A stretch of DNA of 64,000 nt from Rostrohypoxylon terebratum (lineage: Eukaryota > Ascomycota > Sordariomycetes > Xylariales > Hypoxylaceae). The number at the start of each line of letters is the position of its first letter. Position 1 is the first letter of the stretch. Location of the stretch: positions 124,001-188,000 of the forward strand of contig MU385886.1 of the NCBI GenBank assembly GCA_022497145.1. The letters run 5' to 3'. A program made the translations under genes and the position numbers. Of this stretch, positions 1 through 11,553 are shown piece after piece. The notes beneath the pieces were generated by a model. It saw nothing but the letters and a program-made list of their open reading frames with translations, ran no database searches and was not told the DNA's origin.

Positions 1-740
1 ATCGCGGGAGGATCGTCATCCTCTTCGTCGCCTTGCTGACTAGAAATGTCAGACATATCATCAACAGAGAGAGAGTCGCCTTCAGCTTGTTCCTCATCAT
101 CAGTCCCTGATCCCTCTTCTTCCTTCGCAGATCTCTTCTTTTGCTTCTGCAACTTAAGCATCTTTTGTCGATACTTTGCTGCTTTATCCTTGAGCTCCTT
201 GGAGGGTCCTCTCATGTGATGGGCTCTGCGAGCATGTGCGAGTAGCGAATTGAAGTTCGGGTAAGTTCTACCCTGTTTCTCACACTCGGACCAGGTGCAG
301 AGCCAGCTGCCCCTCTTCTGGTTGTTCTTGTAGGAGGAACCATCTCTGTGCTTCTTCGAGATATGTGACCGAATATTGTGAGCTTCGTTCTTCATACGAG
401 CTCCACAGAGGCTACGTCCTTGTATCGAAAGACGACACTCGAAAGAACCATCGTCGGTGACCTTGCCACTATAAAGGAAACAAGAGTTAGTAAATGTTTG
501 TTTATGGTGAAAATGATTGGATTATTTGTCGATGTGCAAGTCTCGTGAGTAGTTGTCCCCAAAGCAACCAGAAATGACACTGGAAAGGGAAAAAGGAAAA
601 AGGAAAAAGGAAAAGGGAATAGTGAGAAAAGTAATTGTAGATGTTACATACCATGCTCCTGCCACAGCTGGCACCGCCGTATTGGTGACTCGCTTCTTAG
701 TCGCCTTTCCGACTTCTTTAGGCGTCTTCTTGTTCGCCAT
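1..740 (-). CDS. C2H2-like zinc-finger protein, 3' end cut by window edge
   Basis: Two exons on the minus strand: 740..652 and 468..1 (continues off the window). The intron 651..469 has a GTATGT donor and a TTTATAG acceptor, and the frame stays open through the join. The start is the first ATG (MANKKTPKEVGKATKKR), a Lys-rich N-terminus. Exon 2 has two Cys/His groups: a C-x9-C followed by H-x5-H-x4-H, then CTWSEC followed 15 residues later by H-x4-H. That suggests two C2H2-type fingers. After them come a basic Lys/Gln-rich helix and an acidic Ser/Asp/Glu tail. A nuclear DNA- or RNA-binding role is inferred from composition. I do not recognise the family, and the C-terminus is missing, so the finger count is provisional. 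Confidence 0.6.
582..617. repeat. GGAAAAA tandem tract inside the intron of the zinc-finger gene
   Basis: About four imperfect copies of a 7-bp GGAAAAA unit lie within the 651..469 intron. On the minus (sense) strand this is a polypyrimidine stretch. No function is implied. Confidence 0.7.
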
Positions 741-2166
741 CGCTAGGGCCAGCTAGCATCAATCTGATTATGATGATTCGTTAGTAAATGTATGTCACGG
801 TGATTAAGTATCATTGAGTGAAAGTCTCCGAAAGATGGGAGGAAATGGCCCTGAAAACGGCAGGGTGATAGGATGATGTACTTACTTGGCGTTTAGATGC
901 CGCACCAAAATAGGCGGTGGATCAACGTTGGTCAATATTGTTGAAATTGATGATTCGAGGGTATCGTGGAGAGATGTCTGATGAAATTTCTCGATGTTCA
1001 CGATGTTCACAAGAAGTGTTTTTGATACGGAACTGGTTAGGCTGCGATATCATAAATAAGATGTAAAAAGGTGGGTGAAAAATTTGTCACTGCCATTGAG
1101 AAATGTACGAAGATGGAAAGAGTACAAGAAAGGAAATGGATATGTTCTCGCGGAGGAAGGTACTTGGATTAACAAGTACTAAACAGGCACTAACCTAGTG
1201 GGCCTTAGGGGGCGACGACAAAGATGGCGAGAGCATACGGGGTGACTGTAACAGTGCCACTTAGTACCTACCTTAGGTACCTAGTACCGTACTTACCTAC
1301 CTTGTATTAGGGAAAGAGCCGCGAAATGGTATGACTCACAACAATGGTGGATATAACAAGAGGATGAAGACGACGAATTCACTGATGAATATTTTTCCCC
1401 CTCTCTCGCACACACATAAAAAGACAAGAAGAAAAAAATGCCTAATACAATGATAAGAAAAATAACGGCGGAGTTGCCCATAATCTGACTTGGCCATAAA
1501 ATCTTTTATATATATAGGTATATATCTTATTTTTATCGCCGTCGTTTTCGTTATTGCCGTCGTTTTCGTTATTGCCGTCGTTCCATTCGCTTTGTGTTAT
1601 ATTGACATATATCCTCGTAAAGTTGGGATACATTCCTAAAATACTATTGCCAATAACACTACCTTGTAAGTTTTATAAGTTCTGTATTCCGAGAACCAAG
1701 TCGGTTTTGAAGAACTCTATACCCGTTCGTTAGTTATATAATGACTCTTCAAGATTAATCAGAGGAAGGGATACTAACACTGGCTTGTGGCGCCATCTCG
1801 TGCCCGCGGGACTCTACTTTACTCAGGAAAATGGGCGGTGATTCATACAGTCCTTCATACAACAAGAAGAATCCCCTTAATAAACACACCAAATCCTTAG
1901 AAAGTAAGGATTGCATCGGACTTTAGTATATCGGCAAACCTTCCGAAATGTAGCAATCGCTGCCCGTTTTCCTAATTAAAGCATGGTACTGGAGGCACCG
2001 GGAGGCGTCATAAGCCGGTGCTAGTAAAAGTACAATCAAGCCTGCAAGAATGAATTTTATATGATATCGTACGCCAGTGCTGTCCCTGGGTCATCGGTCA
2101 TTATCTCCATAACGAATTATTAGTATATCTATATTCCTAAAGTGTTATCGGCCAGTTCCCGGATGA
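741..2166. other. Intergenic, no gene seen
   Basis: Only short open frames without coding character. It holds a copy of the TAGGTA-type motif at about 1262-1302 and an 18-bp tandem repeat at 1538-1582. The part next to 740 is the presumed promoter of the zinc-finger gene. Confidence 0.6.
1538..1582. repeat. 18-bp tandem repeat, 2.5 copies
   Basis: The unit GCCGTCGTTTTCGTTATT occurs at 1538-1555 and 1556-1573, with a 9-bp partial copy at 1574-1582. The full copies are identical. Simple minisatellite in intergenic DNA. Confidence 0.9.
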
Positions 2167-3188
2167 CTACCGCTCGCCATAACGTTCCTCGTTATTCTTC
2201 AATGCCCATCCACATCTCGTAAGCCAAAATATCACCATGGGCGGTGTGGTCAGCAGTCCCAGCACGCCTCCCTGAATGAGCTTGAAAACTTGCGGTGCCC
2301 ACACTCTGTCGTAGTACCAGTCGTCCCCTCCCCATGTACCTGACAAGACGAGGAAGCCGATGCTGGGTCCCCAGATGATGGGGAAACAGACGACAGCTAT
2401 GATAAGAGACCGAATCATCTGAGAACGGAGGAAGCTCAGCCAATGCACGAAGCTCCTGACCACGTGCGTCTCCTCAGGCCGATCGAGAAACATGAACCAG
2501 CGCATGAGTCGGTTCTTAGGCTCCGGGATGAAGCCGATAGGATGCACGCCGCCTTTTCTCAAATCCCGGTTGACGAGGAAGAGTTCGATATGCCATGTGA
2601 TGATGCATTGAATGATGATGGTGACGGCGGCATCGCCGGCAAGAGTGTTTGGGAACAGCCACAACCTGATCGGTCTAGTTTGGATATCCTCGTTCGCATA
2701 CATAGCTGTGGCTAGTGTCAGCATTGGGACTGGTAGCTAGCAAAGGGGAGGGTAAAATGTGGCTGGTTAAGAAATAAAAAAAAAAATAAAAAAGCAATGA
2801 TGGGATGCAGGGATCGTGAACCGATGCTACCTAGCTAGGTACATGAAGGAACAGATGCGGCAATGAGTCGATTGAAGAGATTGAGAAGGACCGAGAAAAG
2901 TTTCTAACCGTATGCAATAGCGAAGTTGATGCCGCCGGACAGAATCATAGCACCTATTCCATCGAGGATGAAAATATAGAAGATCTGATGAGCGGTGAAC
3001 TTTTCCGTCGGCTCCTTGAAGCCATCGTCAGCACTTGTCGGAACCTCTTGTGGCGCGCTAGAACTAGGCTCCAGACTCGGATCAGGATTAGGACCAAGAC
3101 TAGGACCAGAATTAGCGGCGGCCGCTTCGACATCAGCCGTAGCCTCTGTCGTGGACGGCTTGAAGAGGGGGTTTGTCGCCCAGGGCAT
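2167..3188 (-). CDS. Four-TM membrane protein, DUF2456-like
   Basis: Exons 3188..2909 and 2705..2167 encode 272 aa. The intron 2908..2706 (GTTAGA donor, CCACAG acceptor) joins a split Ala codon to give INFAIAYAMYANED. Residues 1-65 are a Pro/Ser/Ala-rich, probably cytosolic tail. Four hydrophobic stretches follow: FYIFILDGIGAMILSGGI, AAVTIIIQCIITWHIELFLV, SLIIAVVCFPIIWGPSIGFL and GGVLGLLTTPPMVIFWL. This layout matches my recollection of the fungal DUF2456 family, whose function is unknown. Membrane location is well supported; which membrane cannot be told. Confidence 0.8.
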
Positions 3189-3582
3189 AATGGGGGCTCT
3201 CTTCCGCCTTCAAAAGAAGAGGCAGAGGCAGAGGCAGAGAGAGAGAGAGGTGACGCAGGCAGGAAGGGTCTACGGATACTACTAAGCGTGTAGTTAGGAA
3301 TATACGATCAACTATGCGTCATATCATCTTGGTAACCAGGAGAATGGAGTAGATGCTTGTTTCGGGTCAGCGGCGTCTAAGGGTGGTGACAAAGAAGGAG
3401 CAAAAGCGGGAAAGGGGGAAAGGGGGAAGGGGAAGAGAAGGGGAAGGAAAATAAACAATGGAAGATCGCAGACGAAGCTACTTTCCGCCTCATATACTAT
3501 GTAATAAATAATAAGCTTTCTTTAGGGAGTTGCTTGGTGCTTAACTTCTCTGGGTACCGGCAGATTAAAAATAAGAAAGACA

Positions 3583-3609
3583 GGGTCTGGAGGGTCTGGA
3601 GGGTCTGGA
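3583..3609. repeat. 9-bp tandem repeat x3
   Basis: GGGTCTGGA occurs three times head to tail without mismatch. Confidence 0.9.
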
Positions 3610-3656
3610 TGGCGATCCTAGGGGGTTCTTACTTTTTTTAGGGATCTTAACCAAGC

Positions 3657-3712
3657 TAAATCGTCTTTAAATCGTCTTAATACTTATAAATCGTTTACTA
3701 CGTAAATCGTTT
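3657..3712. repeat. Four interspersed copies of TAAATCGTYT
   Basis: The decamer starts at 3657, 3668, 3687 and 3703 (last two pyrimidines vary), all in the same orientation. It could be chance amplification or a binding-site cluster; nothing else supports a regulatory role. Confidence 0.5.
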
Positions 3713-4984
3713 GAATCATCCCCCCCTGTCAGCTGTCGTCTAGCTTGTCCAACCTAGGTACCTACTAGGTATGTAGCGAGGATTTGGAGGTGCTTCGGTT
3801 GTCCGCTTCGAGGTTTCTTCTTCTTCTTCCCTCCACCAAGTCCGCCTAGTAGTCCGAAAAATAATAACCAGATTAGAGTGCTAGCATCGCTGCCTATACC
3901 TAGGTCCTATGTAACGCTGTGCATCATGCATCATCGGAGCTGCGCTCGTGACGGCTCCTACCGGAAGTCTCGGCGTCCACTCGGATGACGGCAGGTAAGC
4001 ACATACTGCCGAGTGAGAAGGTCATTGGACGCCTAAGTCTTTCTTGAGGTTTCTTGTGACGGGCGGGTAGGCGGCTATAGACCTACCTAACGAATGCGAT
4101 TGATAAGCAGCTACATACCTATACCTACTAGCATATCTTGCATGCTTCAATCATCGATGCTCGTGTCTCTGTTGCTCACCTGCAAGCAATGTCTACGATG
4201 TCTGCGATGTGAAATCCTTGGAACGTGCAGAAATTGGTTACCGACCAGCCCCTAGTTTGCTTAAAATTGTTGAAGTTTCCAAAGTTCCCAGGATTTTTCA
4301 AGGGTCTTTTGGCAGGGAGCTTTGGACTGGCTGACTGGCTGACTGGTCCAAATTAATTCATAAAGTTGCCAAGCCACTAAGGACTAATCTAGAGCTAGTC
4401 TGATCCGGTAGTACCTACTGGCAGGCTACAGCCTACTGCAAGACTGCAAGTACAGGTGATCTTCCCCAATTAGGTTTCTGGTAGAACCGAAATCTCCGAA
4501 TACATCCATTAATGATTAGGTACATAGGTACAGCATACGTATGTATCTATGTACTATACCCCAAAAGTTCAAGGTTTTAACTGATCTTGATTTCAATAAT
4601 TTCAATCTCTCTCATCCCACTTCCAACCATACTATGTACTATCCGTACAATCGAATGCTTCATGACCACCTACCTACGATGTGTGTCCCCGGTACATATC
4701 GCATGAAAGTGTATTGCACGTATTTACTTACGCATGATCCCATCGAATGGACATTTATATGCCGATAACTCACCGTGCCGAGACGTGTTTCGAAGCGCCA
4801 CCTACTTCGTACAAACCTATATACCTATAATGAACCAATAATATTTCAACCATTTATACGATAGAACAATTGACTAGATTATTAGGTATTTAGATTATTT
4901 CATCGATTCTACCTTCATACTCTATAAAATCTACTGCTACTCGATATCGACGATCGCCTTAGCCAGTCTGCCAGTTCGACAACA

Positions 4985-6183
4985 TCATGGCCCCCATTTC
5001 TGATTTACAGCGTCGAATAACGTCTGGTTGATGGGTAGAATGCTCCCGTGCCGTAGGTTACTCGGAAATCCCGATCGGTCGCTCGCACTCCATTTATTAC
5101 CATCCGGGTCCACGCTCTCGTATGGCCTATACCCGTCGCCACCGTAGAAGTCCAAGAGTACGTGGATCTTGGCGTCATCCTCGTTGTCGCGGTATGCAGC
5201 AGGGCCTTCTACGCCAGACGTAATAATACCTGCACTTCCTCCTGCACGCGTCCAAGTCCCGAAAAGTCCCGTCGTCGAATATTCGACAAAAACCGTTTTG
5301 GCCGTTTCGTCCTTCATAAATCGCAAGTAACTCTTCCCTTCGGTATCGAGCGGAAGAATATCGAGGTCGATGATGTTCGTTGGCGAGTAGTCGATATATG
5401 TCTGCGGCGTGCTAAACGTCTTGAAGTCGCTCGTGTAAGCGTACCTAATCTGAATATTCGACGCCGACCCGGTATGCTGAGTATCGGACGAAGAGTACTA
5501 CGATCCATTAGTAGAGACTACCACCTTGGTCCGGATTTACTTACAAACTTCGACGCCCAGTGTACTAGGTATTGATCTGGGAAAGTCAGCGCCACATTTG
5601 AAAAGGGAAAATTCATCAACTAACTCTTTGACTTGTCCCAAATCGCTTCCGGCGCCCATACCATACCGGCAGTTTCATCTTCTACTACTACGAGACGCTC
5701 GTTTGTATAATTAATGAGATCGGTACTATCCCAGACGAGTATCCCCCTAGAGCCGGTTCTCTGGGACGCGTCCCAGTTTGTCTACGACGCTATCAGCGCA
5801 ACATTCTTCGAATGCGACATCCAAGTACTCACTTTACCAATGTCAAGATCGGTGCCGACAATATACCATTTTTGGCCCGCCTCAGAACCACCGCCTTGCA
5901 CAAGATAGGGATCTCTCACCCCACCCGTACCTTTCGTCGGACGCAGAATAGGTTGCCCCCCATTCATCGCCTTAAAGGAGAGTGGGTCATTGCCTTCGCT
6001 TAGATAAAAATACACATACGGATCAGCCCCGAGAAAGATCGCCCCGAGATAACCGACTAGTCCCGTATCTGCACGGCGTTCCGCTCGGAGGCCCAGCTCG
6101 CCGAGGTCGACTGGGCTAGCTAGAGACACCCCGAGGCAGGCGCCAATCGAGATAGCAAGGCGAAGGACACGACGTATCAACAT
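4985..6183 (-). CDS. Secreted glycoside hydrolase family 43 protein
   Basis: Four exons: 6183..5833, 5781..5625, 5576..5545 and 5476..4985, giving 343 aa. All three introns are 48-68 bp with GT..AG ends, and frame is kept at each join. Residues 1-23 form a signal peptide (hydrophobic core then LASP). The GH43 five-bladed propeller is recognised from GTGGVRDPYLVQGG (Asp91, the Arg-Asp-Pro motif), MVWAPEAIWDKSKNQYLVHW and GVEGPAAYRD, whose Glu fits the general acid. The C-terminal blade ends near LRHGSILP. GH43 enzymes remove arabinose or xylose from plant cell-wall polysaccharide; the exact substrate cannot be read here. The first catalytic Asp usual near the N-terminus is not obvious, so activity is inferred. 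It probably acts outside the cell. Confidence 0.87.
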
Positions 6184-7069
6184 GGTCGCGCTGATCCCGA
6201 ATGCAAGGTAAACAGTGTATCACGAACCCGGTTCTCGACTCTTCACACCTGGGAGAGATGGCGCATTTGTATTAGCGACCCTCGGTAGATCGGTGTCCGA
6301 ATTGACCAATCCCAAGCGCTGGAGAAATTGACATTCCGGTATTTTAGCCTTGGATCTCATGATGTGAAGCCAAGGAATAAATATGGGGAATCCTTGCGAG
6401 CTATAAATACGAGATAGCCGCATGAATAGCATCTTTCCATTCCCACATTGCGATGGGGGATCTCACATCATTGGGACTTGGGATGAGAAAGATTCATAGG
6501 TGATATCCGCCATGCCTGAAGTACACGGAGATGAAATGGGGCGACGACTAACCTACCTAATTGGTGGGGGATGGAACACAGGTCACAACCCAATAAGTTC
6601 AGGTTCGTGTCTACTAATATGTAGGCGGGTTTGTGGATGCAGGGTGGTGTTTCTCATACTATGTATGGAGCTCGCAGGAGGATGGGAATGTCGATGAGTA
6701 ACATCAAATGCAATGGCAATGAATGATTACTCGACCAATTGGTACGCGATTGGAGCATGTATTTCGTCGATGGCGCACTTGTGTAGGTACTATCAGTACG
6801 ACTGAAACTTGCTTAGCTGAATTTCACGTGGCTTCTCCTATCATTAGAAAGCAGGACAGCGGGGCGATAACAGCGTGAGTCCCCTATTCCACACTTGTCT
6901 CTATACATTCTGAGCTTCTCAAATGACCCCACCGCCTGGATCGAACGTCTCCTCACCGGTTCTCGATTCGACACGAATGATTCTCACATTTCCCGTTCCT
7001 CCCTACCCCGTTCCCAGCAAAATATGGTATTCGGTCAATCTAACTTAATTCCTAAGATCGCTCATCCGG
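6184..7069. other. Intergenic, nothing recognised
   Basis: Upstream region of the GH43 gene and 3' flank of the small membrane-protein gene. A few short open frames without family resemblance. Confidence 0.55.
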
Positions 7070-7345
7070 TCAACCTGAGGTGGTAGTATCCTCTTCGGAA
7101 TCGGAATCATCCAACCACCACTTGGTGTTCTCCTTTCGTTCGAGAGGCTGTAGTTCAAGGGCGCTCTCTATGCTTGTTGTTCGCGGAGACGACAAAAACA
7201 TGAGGCTGTAGAAGACGATGTTTGCGATGGCCAAGGCAGTGAGCATGAATACGACGGTCACGAGCGCCATTTTCTCTTCGACGGACGACAGTGCTTCCAT
7301 CTCGGCAGCCTGCTCGGGCGAGGGTTGAGGGTAGATCCCGTACAT
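7070..7345 (-). CDS. Small single-TM protein, hypothetical
   Basis: An uninterrupted 91-aa frame starts at MYGIYPQPSPEQ. It has an acidic N-terminus, one strong membrane segment (MALVTVVFMLTALAIANIVF, about residues 25-50), a Leu/Glu linker and an acidic Ser/Asp/Glu tail with a WW pair. The gene may start further upstream. An acceptor with a CTAAC branch ends at 7381, and an exon 7486..7453 beginning with ATG could splice to 7380, adding 23 residues (total 114 aa). Its GTACCT donor is weak, so the shorter form is listed. I do not recognise the family. Confidence 0.5.
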   Translation of the reverse strand: MYGIYPQPSPEQAAEMEALSSVEEKMALVTVVFMLTALAIANIVFYSLMFLSSPRTTSIESALELQPLERKENTKWWLDDSDSEEDTTTSG

Positions 7346-9417
7346 CTTCGCTGCCGATGGATGATTGCTGATGAAGTTGTCTGCTGGTTAGGTCAGACAC
7401 TTAAATAGGCACATCTATGTCTGAATGGGAAGGGGGGCATTTACCTAGGTACGGAGACGTTCTGTTGAGGTAATCAAAGGGGTCATGGACTTAAGATACC
7501 TTTGATGGGAAGGAGTAGGAATGAATGTAGTCTGTGGCGAGTTGTTTTGTTGAGATTGTGATTGGTTGAGTGAAAAACAGCAACCACCTGAGGGGTACTG
7601 AATCACCCTCATACATCACAGGATTTCACCTTTTGTTCTACTAGGTACTGCCGTCGAGGGATAATAAGTGTTGATTGATCCAGACGCTTATGCGAGGACG
7701 CTTAAGACCTGATGTATCTTCGTCCAGTATATATACAACGAGAACCAGGTAGTGTCTAGGTATGGTATTAGAGTTGAACTTGTTCAGTAGTCAAGATAAC
7801 TCCCTCATATACTACAATGAGAAGAACCCATAGTTCTTGAATCTTGAGTAAAGGGTAGATTTAAATTTGGGTCACTATGTACACCGGCCCAGTCCGAGCA
7901 ATGCCAAGTGCCGTATTGAGCATGATAAAACTCGTAATATGAAGGCATGGATTAGGAGAATACTTACTTTGCGTCTACATCGATATATAGGGAAACGTTC
8001 AGAATGTATGTGGCGCTACTCCTGTTTGACCCCTTTTGGTATCCCGGAACGACCTTGACACGTTCCTTGACTTTGGCGACGACTTGCAGAACCTTGTCTG
8101 ACACTATACCCTGGCAACTGCGTCAAAAGGACGAACCTTGATCGCGATAAAATTTCGTCCTTCATCCTAGGGCAGTATATGGCTTACGTAGTATTCGCGT
8201 CTTGTACGAGAATGCTTAGCGGTGCTTTGCTCCCGCATCAATGGGTATGTGTATGGGTATGGGTATGCTAACCTCCCCATCGTCTCGAGAAGCGCGCGTA
8301 TGATTTGTAGGACTCCGGATATCCTCCCAAAAGGAAGTATTGCAATATCCATTTGCCCAACTTCCCCACACCGAATGTAGCAGATTAGGATTTTGCGCGT
8401 GAAGCACGGCCCGCAAGCGCGTGATGGTAGTCTACCTAATAAATAGACGCAAGAGAGACTCTTGCGTGGTTGGCAAGCTCGTCTATACCAGTTCGATGGC
8501 TAAACGCATGAGAATTCAGCCTACTATTGGGCAGCCCTACCGCAGAACAAGCCTTATTTATTAGAGTAATTGCCGTGGAGAGCTTACAGCTAGAGTTGAT
8601 ATATTTAACCGGTCAGATGATATGATTCTAGGATCACGGAGTTGTACACGTTCCGCTTCGGGCATATGGCATCTACTATCGTCAGTATCGCGGCGACGTC
8701 GTGCCATTAATGTTTTGAGCGGAAGAGTAGTAGTATTTTAGCGCTGACGATTAGTACCTACCTCATGCACTCCTTGAGAGAGCTGTTCAACATTCCTAGC
8801 TTTCATACGATAAATCTAGCTATGCACTTTCCTACCATAAATCACTTTCATATCTCTAGGTAGTTTAATCTCTCAGGGATACCTACGGTCCTGAACCGTA
8901 GAGCAGAAATGACACAAATTTATTTTCCATTTCGGGTCAGGTTGATGTTGATCAAGTCGCCAGTGACCTCGAGTTGAGGCAGTCAGATACAATTCATCTC
9001 TATGAGTCAATTAAATAGTTGTAAAGTGATGATGTAGGTATATACACATTGAATATGGTGATGGCCGAACTGAGATAACTTCACAGTGTGTTGGGTAGTT
9101 GGGAACGTGGCCAAGATGGAACCGTTGGTACTCTAGCATGAAGGTTCCTGTCAAATGAGACGAACTTCCAGTAAACGGGGAAACACATTCGAGGAAAAAT
9201 CATTACGTCGTTCTTCACCCATTTCTAGACATATTAGCGAGTTCTAGAGACCAAGCAAAGATGAGAGCAGACAGCATGTGAGTGTAAATGACCGGAATGT
9301 AAGTGTACATGAACACGCAAATTGATCCGTGGGTATTCCTCTAAATGTTTGCAGCTTCGTCATTAATCCCCAAGCTCTATTCCGACTCTCGCATCACGCA
9401 AGATCCCCTCATCACGC
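7346..9417. other. Intergenic, nothing recognised
   Basis: May include the 5' exon of the small TM gene (7453-7486). The rest is AT-rich with short unconvincing frames; a brief GGGTAT microsatellite lies near 8245-8268. Confidence 0.5.
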
Positions 9418-10107
9418 TTAAGCAGTGTCCCTTGAAGAGTATATCAGAATACCTGAACAGTAAAGCATAGGGAGAACATGGTTTGCTATGGCGCAGATGA
9501 AGAACGAATGAAATATCGAATAAATCGGTACAATGTTGACAATGTAATGACGATGCAGACAAACAGGGAAGGTATAGAGGAGACAGAAGGCAGAAGGAAA
9601 AGGAATCACGTACAGTAGGGCCAGCTCTAGATCGCCGTGGATTCTAGCTTTCAATGTGACCTCGACCTCGAGGTTGAGGTCAAGTCGCAGGCGCAAAGTA
9701 TCGGACTTGCCACCGCCACCGCCTCCCTGATTGAGCGCGCCCCCGGCGACGTTACCGAGGGTGCTCGTCGCAGAGTTTGTCAAGTTGTTGGCCGTCTCGC
9801 CGACATTGTTGACTGGAAGCAGTTGGTCAACTCCTCCGATGCCAACACCCCCGAGCGGGCCCCCGCTTTGTTGTTGCTGTTGCTGCGTCTGGGTACGCTG
9901 CCGTCGGCGGCGTTGCGGTTGAGGCTGCGGCGCAGCTTCGACATCCTCCGCACTGTCTTCGTCTGAATATTGCTGGTTCTGGGGTTCCGGCTGCGAAGCG
10001 GTTGTCTGCTGTCGCCGGGACTGGTTGCGGCTACGACGGCGACCCTGTCGGGACCGTGATACAGAACCTGAACCTGAACCTGAACCTGAAGGACCGGGAG
10101 ACGACAT
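9418..10107 (-). CDS. Disordered RS/Q-rich protein with conserved C-terminal segment (paralog A)
   Basis: Exon 10107..9614 and a 13-nt last exon 9430..9418 encode 168 aa. Donor GTACGT and acceptor TTCAAG give the ending LALLDTA. Residues 1-40 are a Gly-Ser run and an Arg/Ser-rich stretch, followed by Gln/Pro-rich, poly-Gln and Gly/Asn-rich low-complexity sequence. The only ordered-looking part is the end: LRLDLNLEVEVTLKARIHGD, an alternating hydrophobic/charged pattern suited to beta strands. The same segment, the same intron phase and the same 13-nt terminal exon occur in the gene at 12.3 kb, so the two are paralogs. The intron is 183 nt and stop-free, so the frame also stays open if it is retained. 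Function unknown; a stress or condensate-type role is only a guess. Confidence 0.75.
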   Translation of the reverse strand: MSSPGPSGSGSGSGSVSRSRQGRRRSRNQSRRQQTTASQPEPQNQQYSDEDSAEDVEAAPQPQPQRRRRQRTQTQQQQQQSGGPLGGVGIGGVDQLLPVNNVGETANNLTNSATSTLGNVAGGALNQGGGGGGKSDTLRLRLDLNLEVEVTLKARIHGDLELALLYVIPFPSAFCLLYTFPVCLHRHYIVNIVPIYSIFHSFFICAIANHVLPMLYCSGILIYSSRDTA

Positions 10108-10858
10108 GATCGAATAGGGTGTAGGACCTAGGTATCTTACGTAGAAGAGAGAAAAAAGTAGAGGTCTTCTGGTCTTGGTGGTACTAGGTAGTTGTAGAAA
10201 TGGGATGTGAAGTGACAAAAGTTCATACCTAAGAAACTATCGCGCACTATGCAGTTCATATCAAAAACGATATATATAGGGTGGATGACTTAGATACCAT
10301 TTATCCTGCCGAGCTGAACTGTTTACCTTAGGTAGGTAGGTACATACGTGGGACACGACTCAGAAGGGATGTGAAAGCTCACCTGTACATTGACCGCAAG
10401 TATTGGATGTGTCATATTTGGAGAGAGTACGTCACGTATTGTCTGGATCGGGAAACTTGCCTCGCTCATTAGAAGCAGTCGAAGACCAAAACCTTGATTT
10501 TAGACTCTTGCGCCATATGTAGAGATGTACTATGTGTCGACGCCGCCAACAACGTCCGATATTCAATACGCAGACTTCCGGGGGTCTGGATATAATATGC
10601 ATAGCTTACTTATTGACGTCAGTAACGGGAAGTCCGTCGATCCTTAGCCTCTACCTGTATACCCGACAGGGGTAGGTAGTTGCTGAAGGATAGGTAGAGT
10701 CAGATTGGATGTATTGAGAAGTACCTACCTATTCAGCACGTCCTTATTAGTCGACCCTTAGCTTTCTATGTATATAGATATTGATGCATCAAATGGCTCC
10801 CGCATGTTAGTCCCCTATCCCCTAAGAAATTGGCCAAGCCAAATGTTGTTTACCTATA
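10108..10858. other. Intergenic; promoter side of paralog A
   Basis: Contains a TAGGTA-type copy near 10327-10345. Otherwise no coding or RNA feature seen. Confidence 0.5.
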
Positions 10859-11553
10859 TCACTTCGTATAGCGGCTAGATACACCAAGCTGGAGATCACG
10901 ATGTAGGTTGATGTCTACAACATCACGATCCAAAATCTCATCTAAGTTCCCATCCTTGTCATAGTGAAGGTTCCAGGTGCCTTCACCATTTTCGATGGCC
11001 ACAAAGTATTGCCCACCCTCGAGCGTGAGCCATTCCTCATCCTCTGTCCAACTCCAGGGCCCAACGATATGGCCAGCAGTCTCTGATCTCGACCCGTGGC
11101 GTAGCAGCCCCGTTTCTTTGTCAGCATAGATCCAATTAAGCATCGGTGGATCGTCAGCTATAGGCGCTACTAGGCCTTGATAATTCTCCGGCCCCGGATA
11201 GCCGAAGTAGTGACCGTTGAATGGGTAGCCCTCAACTGGGCATGCTGGATGGTTGAGGTAGAGCTACAGCACAGTTTAGATAGATCAGCATTTGGTGGGA
11301 TGATGGGGCGGAGTAGGTTCTATAAACACTAGATCGACACAGATAGTAGTAAACTTACCTTTTTGTCTTTGAACACTACCGAAGCTTGCTGTGGCGGGGA
11401 GCCACCATCATGTGAAAAGCTGGCCGTCAACTTGAACTTGATCCTATCTTTCGCTTGCTGGTTTTGTTTCTTCTGAGCGTCTATCGCTTCTGCGACGCCA
11501 ATGACTGTTGGTATGGAGCAAACCGTGAGTAACCCGAGGGTCGAGAGAGCCAT
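10859..11553 (-). CDS. Conserved fungal protein of unknown function (199 aa)
   Basis: Exons 11553..11359 and 11263..10859. The intron is 95 bp (GTAAGT donor, CTGTAG acceptor, phase 0). The N-terminus MALSTLGLLTVCSIPTVIGV is hydrophobic and could anchor or target the protein; a Lys/Gln-rich stretch follows. The second exon carries DDPPMLNWIYADKETG, HIVGPWSWTED and TLEGGQYFVAIE. I recognise this arrangement from a widespread group of unnamed Sordariomycete proteins, but know no function or domain name. It lies between the two paralogs of the disordered family and is divergent from paralog B. Confidence 0.78.

Larger units (their letters stand above)
3189..4984. other. Intergenic, simple repeats only
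   Basis: GA-rich tracts (3208-3250, 3390-3450), three 9-bp repeats (3583-3609), four TAAATCGTYT copies (3657-3712) and TAGGTA-type motifs near 3754-3775. No convincing coding frame. An AT-rich stretch from 4500 to 4960 precedes the GH43 3' end. Confidence 0.55.

Noticed and set aside
1538..1582. CRISPR-like repeat
   Set aside because: Direct 18-bp units without spacers in a eukaryotic genome; simple minisatellite.
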